Positions 39,746 to 47,016 of a stretch of DNA of 64,000 nucleotides are shown here, one piece after another. The notes beneath the pieces are model-generated. The model saw only the letters and a program-made list of their open reading frames with translations, was not told where the DNA came from and searched no databases. The number at the start of each line of letters is the position of its first letter. The stretch's first letter is position 1. The position numbers were made by a program, and so were the translations under genes. This DNA is from JAUXJB01 sp965226855 (GTDB taxonomy: Bacteria; Myxococcota_A; UBA9160; SZUA-336), in contig CBDDEE010000024.1 in NCBI GenBank assembly GCA_965226855.1, forward strand, positions 166,433 through 230,432. The letters run 5' to 3'.

Positions 39746-41016
39746 CAGGCTGCTGAAAAACTCCTCATCGAAGGGTACCTTTGAGGGAAGCCCCAAGGGG
39801 GAGATGTGAGAGGACCGCAGACGCTCCAGGGTGGGATCTTCAGCTACGTATCGCTGGAGTCCCGGATTCCCGAGGACCATCCGCTTCGAGCGATCCGGCG
39901 ACTGGTGGACGCGGCGCTGGAGCAGCTGTCGCGACGCTTCGATGGTATCTACGCCAAAGGGGTCGGCCGACCGTCGGTCCCGCCGGAGCAGCTGTTGCGG
40001 GCGCTGCTGTTGCAGGTGCTGTACACGATCCGGAGCGAGCGCCAGCTGATCGAGCAGATCGACTACAACCTGCTCTACCGCTGGTTCGTGGGCCTGGAGC
40101 TGGACGATGAGGTGTTCAGCGCGACGGTGTTCACCAAGAATCGGGAACGGCTGCTGAAGGGCGAGATCGCTCAGCATTTCTTCGAGGCGGTGCTGGCGCA
40201 GGCGGAGTCGGAGGGGTTGGTGTCATCGGAGCACTTCACGGTGGACGGGACGCTGATCGAGGCGTGGGCGAGCCAGAAGAGCTTCGTGCGCAAGGACGAG
40301 AAGCGCAGGGACGATGACGACCCGGGCAACCCGACGGTCAACTTCCGGGGCGAGAAGCGGAGCAACCAGACGCATGCGTCGAGGACGGATCCGGACGCCC
40401 GACTGGCGGGGATGAGGGGCCAGGGCGCGCGGCTCGCGTATCAGGGACACGTCGTGACGGAGAACCGCAACGGCCTGGTGGTGGCGGCGAAGCTCACTCA
40501 GGCGTCGGGGTATGCGGAGCGCGAAGCGGCTCTCGAGATGGTGCTGGGTCTGGGGGGCGCTCGCCGGATCACCCTGGCTGGAGACAAGGGCTACGACGCC
40601 AAGAGCTTTGTGCAGGCGCTTCGGGCCTGGAGCGTTACCCCGCACGTGGCACAGAACACGACGAACCGCCGAAGCGCGATCGATCGAAGGACCACAGGAC
40701 ACCCGGGCTACGAGGTGAGCCAGCGCTTCCGCAAACGGGTGGAGGAGGTGTTTGGCTGGATGAAGACGGTGGGCTTGATGCGCAAGACCCGGCACCGGGG
40801 CACGGATCGGGTCGGCTGGGTCTTCACCTTCACTGCTGCGGCCTACAACCTGGTCCGTATCCGCAACCTGTTGGAGGCGACATAGCTCATGATCCCGCAA
40901 GATCTACCCGTGCGACACCGAACCGGTTCGTACCGGGAACGGCGATCCCTCTCCCTGCTCGGCACGCCTCCCGTCAGAGGCGTCCCGCCCAACCCAGTCA
41001 CTTTCTCCGCAGCCTG
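39746..41016 (+). mobile_element. IS5-family insertion sequence, copy 2
   Basis: 1271 bp, flanked by CTAG at 39742-39745 and 41017-41020, with the same ends as copy 1. It differs from copy 1 visibly only by a 5-A instead of 7-A run after the left repeat. The right CTAG contains the stop codon of the neighbouring minus-strand gene. Confidence 0.92.
39806..40885 (+). CDS. IS5-family transposase, copy 2
   Basis: The 359-aa protein is identical to the transposase at 1790-2869, with the same GTG start, DUF772-type N-terminus and DDE residues. Complete identity between copies 38 kb apart points to recent transposition. Confidence 0.93.
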   Translation: MRGPQTLQGGIFSYVSLESRIPEDHPLRAIRRLVDAALEQLSRRFDGIYAKGVGRPSVPPEQLLRALLLQVLYTIRSERQLIEQIDYNLLYRWFVGLELDDEVFSATVFTKNRERLLKGEIAQHFFEAVLAQAESEGLVSSEHFTVDGTLIEAWASQKSFVRKDEKRRDDDDPGNPTVNFRGEKRSNQTHASRTDPDARLAGMRGQGARLAYQGHVVTENRNGLVVAAKLTQASGYAEREAALEMVLGLGGARRITLAGDKGYDAKSFVQALRAWSVTPHVAQNTTNRRSAIDRRTTGHPGYEVSQRFRKRVEEVFGWMKTVGLMRKTRHRGTDRVGWVFTFTAAAYNLVRIRNLLEAT

Positions 41017-41637
41017 CTAGGCGTGGTGATGGTGTTCGAAGCCCTCGCGGCCCTCGTGGATGAGCCAGGGCACCATCAGGAGTGCAGCGGCCGGGTCAGC
41101 CCACCACCACCCGAGAGCTGCGTTCGCGACGAGACCGACGAGAAGCGTCAGCGATAGGTAGGAGCACGCGAGAGTCTCCTTCGCCTCGGCGCGGAGGGCG
41201 GCGCTCCCGATCTCTCGCGCCGCACGTAGCTTCCCCCACGCGACGAGGGGCATCAAGACGAGCGAGGCGATGGCCAGGATGATCCCCAGCAGGCTCTCTC
41301 CAGGTGTATCCAGCGTCCACAACACCCACAAAGCCTGGCCGACAACGTACGCCGCCAGCAGGAAGAACGTGAGTCCGACGAAGCGGTGAACACGCTCCTC
41401 GGCGTCCTCGAGCTGAGCTTGCGGAACTCCGCGAGACTCGAGCGAGAGTCGCCACAAGAGCACGCTGGCCGCAGCCACCTCGATGATGCTGTCTAGTCCG
41501 AACCCGACCAGGACGACGCTCCCTGCTCGAACGCCGGCCCAGAGCGCGAGTCCTGCTTCGACCACGTTGTAGGCCATCGTGATCACCACGAGCGAGAGCC
41601 CGATGCGGACCCACCGATCCGTTGCAGCGAGCGTCAC
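41017..41637 (-). CDS. Cation-efflux-like membrane transporter (CDF/TMEM163-like)
   Basis: This 206-aa protein has about six hydrophobic segments. LVGFGLDSIIEVAAASVLLW resembles the metal-site helix of cation diffusion facilitators, and the C-terminus is histidine-rich (EHHHHA). It lacks the long cytoplasmic domain of classic CDF exporters, as TMEM163-like members do. It would move divalent metals such as Zn2+ across the inner membrane. Its TAG stop is part of the CTAG target of IS5 copy 2, so the insertion did not change the protein. Confidence 0.7.
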   Translation of the reverse strand: MTLAATDRWVRIGLSLVVITMAYNVVEAGLALWAGVRAGSVVLVGFGLDSIIEVAAASVLLWRLSLESRGVPQAQLEDAEERVHRFVGLTFFLLAAYVVGQALWVLWTLDTPGESLLGIILAIASLVLMPLVAWGKLRAAREIGSAALRAEAKETLACSYLSLTLLVGLVANAALGWWWADPAAALLMVPWLIHEGREGFEHHHHA

Positions 41638-41651
41638 GAAGCGTCGGTCAG

Positions 41652-42458
41652 CTACGGGTCGCCCAAGCGTCCGAAGCGGGCGGGGCGCTTCTCGATGAGG
41701 GCCTTCGCGCCTTCCTGTGCGTCCGGGGCGGTGACGAACTTCGACTGGGATTCGTCCGCCTCGCGCAGTGCCTGGGCGTAGCCGGTTCCGAGGTGTGCGT
41801 AGACCAGTCTCTTGGTCTCGGCGATTGCGGATGGAGCGGAGCTCGCGGCAATGCGTTGCACGTGTTCCCGCGCGCTGTCGATCAGGGCGTCCGGGTCTGT
41901 GAGGTGCTCTACCAGCCCCATGCGGTGGGCGGTCTCGGCGTCGATCCGGTCGTTCGTCCAGAACAGGTCGAGTGCGCGGCCCACGCCGACGAGGCGTGGC
42001 AAGAGCCAGCTCGAGCCGTGCTCGGCAATCAGGCCGCGCTTGAGGAAGATCGTGACGAAGCTCGCGTTCCGCGACGCGATGCGCAGGTCGCTCATCAGCG
42101 CGAGGATCAAGCCGCCTCCCGCAGCGACGCCGTTCACGGCCGCGATGACCGGCTTCGGGACACGCAGCAGGTAGCTGAACATCCCCGGGAGCTCGTCAGG
42201 GGCCGGCGCATCGTTCGAGGGGCCTTCCCCGCTCGTGGTCCGCACCAGCTGCTCAGCGTCGAGGCCCGAGCAGAAGCCGCGGCCGTTGCCGGTGATGACG
42301 ATGCCCACGACTCGCGAGTCCGTGGCGGCAACGTCGACCGCGCTGCGGAGCTCGCGAAGCGTTCGCGAGGTGACCGCGTTCAGCTTCTCCGGCCGGTTGA
42401 GCCGGATCAGCGCGACTGGATCCTCGATCTCTACCTGGATGTCGGTGTAGTCGCTCAT
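41652..42458 (-). CDS. Enoyl-CoA hydratase/isomerase (crotonase) family
   Basis: The 268-aa crotonase-fold protein has the two oxyanion-hole segments (GRGFCSGLDAEQL and VNGVAAGGGLILALMSDLRI). The region usually carrying the hydratase Glu pair reads RGLIAEHGSSWLLPRLVG, so hydratase or isomerase chemistry is possible but not assured. It is cytoplasmic and acts on acyl-CoA. Its ATG overlaps the stop of the upstream VOC gene (ATGA), so the two are coupled and probably act in one acyl-CoA or aromatic degradation step. Confidence 0.85.
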   Translation of the reverse strand: MSDYTDIQVEIEDPVALIRLNRPEKLNAVTSRTLRELRSAVDVAATDSRVVGIVITGNGRGFCSGLDAEQLVRTTSGEGPSNDAPAPDELPGMFSYLLRVPKPVIAAVNGVAAGGGLILALMSDLRIASRNASFVTIFLKRGLIAEHGSSWLLPRLVGVGRALDLFWTNDRIDAETAHRMGLVEHLTDPDALIDSAREHVQRIAASSAPSAIAETKRLVYAHLGTGYAQALREADESQSKFVTAPDAQEGAKALIEKRPARFGRLGDP

Positions 42459-43228
42459 TGCAGGTTGAACCTCATGCCGCAGACGTACACCTCGTTCTCG
42501 CCGCGCAGACAGCCGCGCTCACGCGCGGTCGCGACGATGGCGTCCCGGTCGGCCACCAGAAGATCCAGGCCGCCCAGGCCCTCCGGGCGTCCATCCGAGC
42601 AGGGGACGAAGCGTACTTCCGCGTTTTCGAGGCGAATTCGGGGATGACCAGCCGGGGTCTGCTCCACGGGCAGCTCGGCGATCTCGGCCCAGCGGGCTGC
42701 AACCTTGCCGGGGTCGTCCAGCTGGAGCTCCGCCGCCGCGATGCCGCGCACACGATCTGTTCGCTTGGCCGCCTTCCAGTCCGCCCCGGCAGGCAGCCAG
42801 GGGCCGTCTCTGTCGTGTGCAGCGTCGCCGAGCTGCTCGTCGATCTCGAAGAACGAGCCGCCGGTGTCCTTGGGGTGCATCTGCATGTTGCGAAACCGGT
42901 TCGGCACGTCGAACTGGTGCGCGATCCGAACGCCGAGCTCCTCGACGCGCTTTCGGCGAGGTGCGTGATCGTCGCACTGTGTGATCACCATGTAGCCCCC
43001 CGGACCGTTCCGGCGCTCCAGGTAGCGTCCACCGGCCGTTCTATCCTGGGTCGGCGCGACCACCTCAATGAACTGATTTCCGACGGGGAACAGCGCGTTC
43101 TCCAGCCCGAACGTGGCGACCCCGGGATCGCGAAAGCAGACCTCGAGCCCGAAGATGCTGCACAGATCCTCGACGATCGGCTCTAGCTCGGGTGCCACAA
43201 GCGCGATCTGACGCAGTCGAAGCCACAT
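42455..43228 (-). CDS. VOC/glyoxalase-fold protein
   Basis: The 257-aa protein has two glyoxalase-like modules. The first is QIALVAPELEPIVEDLCSIF, FGLENALFPVGNQFIEVVAP and GGSFFEIDEQLG; the second starts near RVRGIAAAELQLDD and ends CLRGENEVYVCGMRFNLQ. The fold includes dioxygenases, isomerases and CoA-linked epimerases; no full metal triad can be assigned by eye. It is translationally coupled to the crotonase gene downstream. Confidence 0.75.
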   Translation of the reverse strand: MWLRLRQIALVAPELEPIVEDLCSIFGLEVCFRDPGVATFGLENALFPVGNQFIEVVAPTQDRTAGGRYLERRNGPGGYMVITQCDDHAPRRKRVEELGVRIAHQFDVPNRFRNMQMHPKDTGGSFFEIDEQLGDAAHDRDGPWLPAGADWKAAKRTDRVRGIAAAELQLDDPGKVAARWAEIAELPVEQTPAGHPRIRLENAEVRFVPCSDGRPEGLGGLDLLVADRDAIVATARERGCLRGENEVYVCGMRFNLQ

Positions 43229-43283
43229 TGCGTCTACCTCCTGCCCCCATCATGAACCGTCGGGACCGGCGACTCCAGCCGGG

Positions 43284-43790
43284 CTAGAAGATGAGCGGGA
43301 TGGTCCTCGCCAGCTCCAGATTGATGACGGCGTCCAGCTTGTTCTCGAGCTGGTAGTAGCGCGCGACCTTGATGAGCGGGAGGATCTTCTTGAACCTGGG
43401 CAGGTACTTCTGCTTCACCTTTAGCTGGGCCGTCTGGATCTTCAGCAGCTCCTCGATCTGGCCCTCGGCCTCGTCTGCCGACTGGTTCGGGTAGGCCTCG
43501 GTGAACTCTACGATCAAGTTGGCCATGCGGTCAGTCCCTTTGCCCAGCTCGGCCTGGAACTCGCGGTAGAGGGGCCAGAAGTCCTTGCTCTCCTGCGCGC
43601 TGAGCTTGAGCGCATTTGCGACGATCGCCTGCCGGTTCGCCTGAATCTCGGCCCGACCGACCTCGAGCTCCGTGCGGAGCTCTGCATCTGGATCGACGTT
43701 TGACGCCTGCGCGCGCGCGTGATCTGCGTGCACGAGGATCGCGCAAGAGAGCAGCGAGATGAACCAGCCGAGCGTTCGTACGACAGTCAT
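43284..43790 (-). CDS. Exported helical protein of unknown function
   Basis: A signal peptide (SLLSCAILVHADHARAQA) precedes a helical domain. It contains LKLSAQESKDFWPLYREFQA and ends LPLIKVARYYQLENKLDAVI with a run to IPLIF. I recall this pattern from a conserved periplasmic family resembling Spy/CpxP-like helical proteins in size and layout; function is not known. It is probably periplasmic. Same strand as the aquaporin and phosphatase genes. Confidence 0.65.
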   Translation of the reverse strand: MTVVRTLGWFISLLSCAILVHADHARAQASNVDPDAELRTELEVGRAEIQANRQAIVANALKLSAQESKDFWPLYREFQAELGKGTDRMANLIVEFTEAYPNQSADEAEGQIEELLKIQTAQLKVKQKYLPRFKKILPLIKVARYYQLENKLDAVINLELARTIPLIF

Positions 43791-43802
43791 GATTGATCCA
43801 TT

Positions 43803-44528
43803 CTAGCAACATCCCCTGGCCGACTTTCGGGCGCCGCCGCAGCGAATTGCCGCGTACGTGGCGGCCCCCGCGAGCGCACCGAGGACGGGCGCGGCGAGGT
43901 AGATCAAGAGCTCCTCCAGAGGCTGGCCGCTCACCAGGGCCGGTCCGATCGACCGAGCAGGATTCATAGAGGCGCCCGAGATCGGTCCACCAAAGATCGA
44001 CCCCACTGCCACGGTTCCGCCGATCGCCCAGGCAGCCATCTGACCGACGGCACGCGCATCGGTTGCCACTGCCGTGATCACGAACATGAGGAAGAAGGTG
44101 AGCACGACCTCGAGTGCAAACGACTGTACGTGCGCTCCAGCGGGGGAGGTCGCGCCAAGGTCGGCGACGTTGCCGAGGATCGCCAGCAGGAAGAACGACG
44201 CGAGGGCGGCCGCAAAGATCTGCCCCGCCAGGTAACCCGGGACCTCGCGCCACGGGAAGCTTCCCGTTGCAGCGAACGCCAGGGTCACGGCGGGATTCAA
44301 GTGAGCGCCCGAGACGTGGCCGGTCGCACTGACCATGACCATGATCACGAGCCCGAAGGTCAGCCCGACGCCGACGTGAGAGATGGTCCCTCCCGTGATC
44401 GTATCGATCATCATGGCACCGCAGCCGGCGAACACGAGAGCAAAGGTTCCCACCATCTCCGCGCCGACCTTCTGGAGCATCTGCGTGCTCGAAGGGAGGT
44501 CGTGCGTCAAGGCCGCTGGTCGTGTCAT
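43803..44528 (-). CDS. Aquaporin/MIP family channel
   Basis: The 241-aa channel has six membrane helices and both Asn-Pro-Ala half-helix motifs (GAHLNPAVTLAF and GASMNPARSIGPA). The Arg after the second NPA suits the selectivity filter of a water-selective AqpZ-like channel. It is an inner-membrane protein passing water or small solutes. It begins MTRPAALTHDLPSS and is closely followed by the exported helical protein gene, with 12 bases between. Confidence 0.9.
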   Translation of the reverse strand: MTRPAALTHDLPSSTQMLQKVGAEMVGTFALVFAGCGAMMIDTITGGTISHVGVGLTFGLVIMVMVSATGHVSGAHLNPAVTLAFAATGSFPWREVPGYLAGQIFAAALASFFLLAILGNVADLGATSPAGAHVQSFALEVVLTFFLMFVITAVATDARAVGQMAAWAIGGTVAVGSIFGGPISGASMNPARSIGPALVSGQPLEELLIYLAAPVLGALAGAATYAAIRCGGARKSARGCC

Positions 44529-44559
44529 GGGTGTGCTCCTGTAAGCAAGGGCTCTGCGG

Positions 44560-45066
44560 TCAGCGAAGGGGCACGAGCTTCACCAGCGGCCCTTCTGTGA
44601 CCGGCGTTGCCGGACCCATGGCGTCGCGTGCGGCCACGAGTCGGCCCTGGCGCCCCAGGATTCGATCCGCGAGCGCGATGATGCGCGCGTTCGGGAGGGC
44701 GTGCGGCGCTGCCTCGCGGAGGACTCGTGCCGCCTCCTCTTCACGGCCCTCCGCGTTGAGTGTCAGCGCGATCAGACCGGCGGCCATCGAGCGGCTCACG
44801 CCCGCGTAGCAGTGCATGACGAGTGGCTCGTCTGCGGGCCAGCGTCGCAGGAAGCCGATCAGGGTCTCGACGTGGGCCTGCTCTGGCGCGACCCATCCGT
44901 CCGTGTGCACCGAGATGTCATCGACCGGGATCCGGAGGTGTCGCTCGACCTTGACTTCCGGAGGGGTGGGAGGCTGGAACGCGCTCTGAACGAGCGATAC
45001 CAGGTAGCCCGCTCGCAGCGAGCGAACGTGGTACGGCATCTCCTCGAGGCTGCAGATGTAGATCAC
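44560..45066 (-). CDS. Dual-specificity/tyrosine phosphatase-like protein
   Basis: This 168-aa protein contains the Cys-x5-Arg phosphatase loop HCYAGVSRS, preceded by IPVDDISVHTDGWVAPEQA, where Asp residues could act as the general acid. Length and start (MIYICSLEEMPYHV) match the bacterial DSP-like family often annotated as tyrosine protein phosphatase. It is cytoplasmic and the substrate is unknown. It is divergent from the methyltransferase gene and read toward the aquaporin. Confidence 0.8.
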   Translation of the reverse strand: MIYICSLEEMPYHVRSLRAGYLVSLVQSAFQPPTPPEVKVERHLRIPVDDISVHTDGWVAPEQAHVETLIGFLRRWPADEPLVMHCYAGVSRSMAAGLIALTLNAEGREEEAARVLREAAPHALPNARIIALADRILGRQGRLVAARDAMGPATPVTEGPLVKLVPLR

Positions 45067-45170
45067 GCGGCGTCAGAGTACCGACCTTGGAGGGCTAGGC
45101 TAGGGAGGGCATTTGACTGACTGAGTCGGTTATTATAGGCCTCCAGAGGCACCAAGGAGGAGACCTCACG

Positions 45171-45827
45171 ATGCGAGCACTTGCCCTCCCGATCTCCCTG
45201 CTGCTGGCCCTGACGTTTCTGGGCTGTGGCGGGAAGGTAGACCTGCTCCGGGTCGCGACCTCCGGCAGGGATGGCTGGCAACACCCCGAGCGCGTCGTCG
45301 AGTCGCTCGAGATCCGGCCGGGCGACCGTGTTGCGGACATCGGGGCGGGGGATGGCTACTTCCTGCCCTGGCTCTCGGAAGCGGTGGGCCCCACAGGCCG
45401 CGTCTATGCCGTAGAGGTGGATGCCGCGAAGATCGAAGCACTTCATGCGACGGTGGAGCGCGAAGGGCTCGAGAACGTCGAGGTCGTGCTGGGTGAGTTC
45501 CACGATCCGCTGCTACCGGACGCGGAGATCGACCTCGTCCTCACCTGTCTGACCTACCACCACATCGACGATCGCGTCGCGTACTTCGCTCGAGTGAGCA
45601 CGGATCTGAGCCCGCGCGGCCGGGTGGCCCACCTCGACGATCGGGACGACCTGACGGGCATCACCGGGTGGATGGTCACGAGGGACCACTGGAGCAACGT
45701 CGAGCAGATGATCGCGGAGATGGCCGAGGCCGGCTATCGCCTCGTCGCGAGCTACGACTTCCTGCTCACCCAGAGCTTCCAGATCTTCGCACCGGACCGG
45801 TCTCCGGAGGCTGAGCATGGCTCGTAA
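45171..45827 (+). CDS. Exported lipoprotein-type class I SAM methyltransferase
   Basis: The N-terminus is a signal peptide with lipobox LTFLGC. It is followed by a Rossmann methyltransferase domain (motif I VADIGAGDGYFLPWL, acidic loop YAVEVDAAKIEAL, motif LVLTCLTYHHIDDR). A membrane-anchored periplasmic or lipidated location for a SAM enzyme is odd, because SAM is cytoplasmic, but such proteins recur in delta-type genomes. GGAGGAG precedes the ATG. A TTGACT and a TTATTATA lie upstream with short spacing. It overlaps the TetR gene by 11 bases, so the two form an operon. Confidence 0.8.
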   Translation: MRALALPISLLLALTFLGCGGKVDLLRVATSGRDGWQHPERVVESLEIRPGDRVADIGAGDGYFLPWLSEAVGPTGRVYAVEVDAAKIEALHATVEREGLENVEVVLGEFHDPLLPDAEIDLVLTCLTYHHIDDRVAYFARVSTDLSPRGRVAHLDDRDDLTGITGWMVTRDHWSNVEQMIAEMAEAGYRLVASYDFLLTQSFQIFAPDRSPEAEHGS

Positions 45828-46506
45828 GATCCCGGAACAGCGCTTCGATGATCTGGTGCGGACAGCTACCGAGGTCTTCATCGCGCACGGCTACCGTCAC
45901 ACGCAGATGGCAGATGTCGCCGAGGCGCTTGGCGTCGCGAAGGGCACGCTGTACGGCTACGTCGAGAGCAAAGAGGCTCTGTTCGGCCTATGCCTGGCGC
46001 ATGCGGATCGTCCCGATCCCGTCAGGGAGCCCGATCGGCTTCCGGTGCCCACTCCGAGACCGGGCGAGCTGCTGCGACGTGTACAGCAGGAGCTCGCCGC
46101 CGAGAGCGCGCTTCCGGAACTCTCTCTTGCTCTTCGGCAAGAGCCGCGAGGCGACGCGAGGACCGAGCTAGAAGCAGTCCTGCGCGAGCAGTACTCCGTC
46201 ATCGAGCGGCACCAGACGGGCATCAAGCTGCTCGATCGCTGCTCGGATCACCCCGAGCTCGGGCCCGAGTGGCAGAAGGCGGGCCGTGCGGCCGGGCGGG
46301 ACCGTATCACCGCGTACCTCGAGTCGAGGATCAGCAGCGGGGTGCTGCGCCCGGTTCGCGACGTGCGAGCGGCAGGCCGCATCGTGATCGAGACGATTGC
46401 GACCTGGGCCATGCACATCAAGTGGGATCCCGCGCAACGCTTCGATGACGACGTGGCGCGGGACACCGCGATCGAGTTCATGCTGCGCGGGCTCTTGCCG
46501 GATTGA
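45817..46506 (+). CDS. TetR/AcrR-family transcriptional regulator
   Basis: This 229-aa regulator has an N-terminal HTH (ATEVFIAHGYRHTQMADVAE, ALGVAKGTLYGYVESKEALF) and a variable C-terminal ligand domain ending IETIATWAMHIKWDPAQRF. It overlaps the methyltransferase gene and is followed 16 bases later by the thioredoxin gene. It probably regulates this operon, perhaps by binding near the imperfect repeat GACTGACTGAGTC at about 45115, but the operator is not proven. Confidence 0.88.
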   Translation: MARKIPEQRFDDLVRTATEVFIAHGYRHTQMADVAEALGVAKGTLYGYVESKEALFGLCLAHADRPDPVREPDRLPVPTPRPGELLRRVQQELAAESALPELSLALRQEPRGDARTELEAVLREQYSVIERHQTGIKLLDRCSDHPELGPEWQKAGRAAGRDRITAYLESRISSGVLRPVRDVRAAGRIVIETIATWAMHIKWDPAQRFDDDVARDTAIEFMLRGLLPD

Positions 46507-46522
46507 GCCAAAGGAGGACCCC

Positions 46523-46930
46523 ATGACCATACGCTTCGCCTCGACCCTGATCACCTTGGTGTTGGCGCTCGTCGTCGCTACAAGCGCCGTCGCCGATGTC
46601 CACAGTATCCCTGCGGACGACGCCTTCGCGCACGTAACGGAGACGCAGGGCGTTGTCTTCGTCGATCTCTACGCAGACTGGTGAGGAAAGTGCGTCCGGC
46701 AGTTGCCGGTCATAGAGTCCCTTGCCGATGAGTTCGCGGGCCGTGCCCACTTCGTAAGGGTCGACCTCAGTCGCGACGGCGAGGTGCTGGACCGCTTCGA
46801 CGCCTCCGGAGTCCCCGCGTATCTCCTGTTCCGCGACGGAGAAGAAATCGGTCGCCTCCGCCTTGGCGGGCTCGGCTGGTTCCTCGACGGGCGACTCCGC
46901 CGGATGGTAGAGAAGTCTCTGCGCCCCTAG
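46523..46930 (+). CDS. Probable selenoprotein: exported thioredoxin-like protein, UxxC active site
   Basis: ATG 46523 (AAGGAGGA upstream) starts a signal peptide (STLITLVLALVVATSAVA) and a thioredoxin fold: VVFVDLYADW, then TGA (46682-46684, codon 54), then GKC, VIESLADEF, FVRVDLSRDG, the cis-Pro strand GVPAYLLF and a C-terminal helix. The TGA falls exactly where the first Cys of the WCxxC motif belongs, giving W-U-G-K-C. The frame stays open to 46930 and a hairpin follows the TGA. UxxC thioredoxin-like selenoproteins are known in bacteria. The protein would be a periplasmic thiol/selenol oxidoreductase. The alternative is a nonsense mutation of a TGY Cys codon. Confidence 0.75.
46696..46709 (+). 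promoter_or_regulatory. Candidate bacterial SECIS hairpin
   Basis: CCGGC-AGTT-GCCGG forms a perfect 5-bp stem with a 4-base loop starting 17 bases after the TGA. The loop has G in its second position. Both spacing and loop G match the known bacterial SECIS pattern, in which SelB binds a small loop about 16-37 bases after the UGA. Confidence 0.65.
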
Positions 46931-47016
46931 CGATGTGCAACTCGGAGGCCTCGTGGAGAACGAGCGAGGCTCGGGTCGGCTAAAATGGAAGCGGGCGCCC
47001 GACCCCGGGGAAGGTC

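Noticed and set aside
46682..46684. TGA as a plain nonsense mutation in the thioredoxin gene
   Set aside because: Not excluded, but less likely given its exact position on the active-site Cys, the intact downstream frame and the SECIS-like hairpin.
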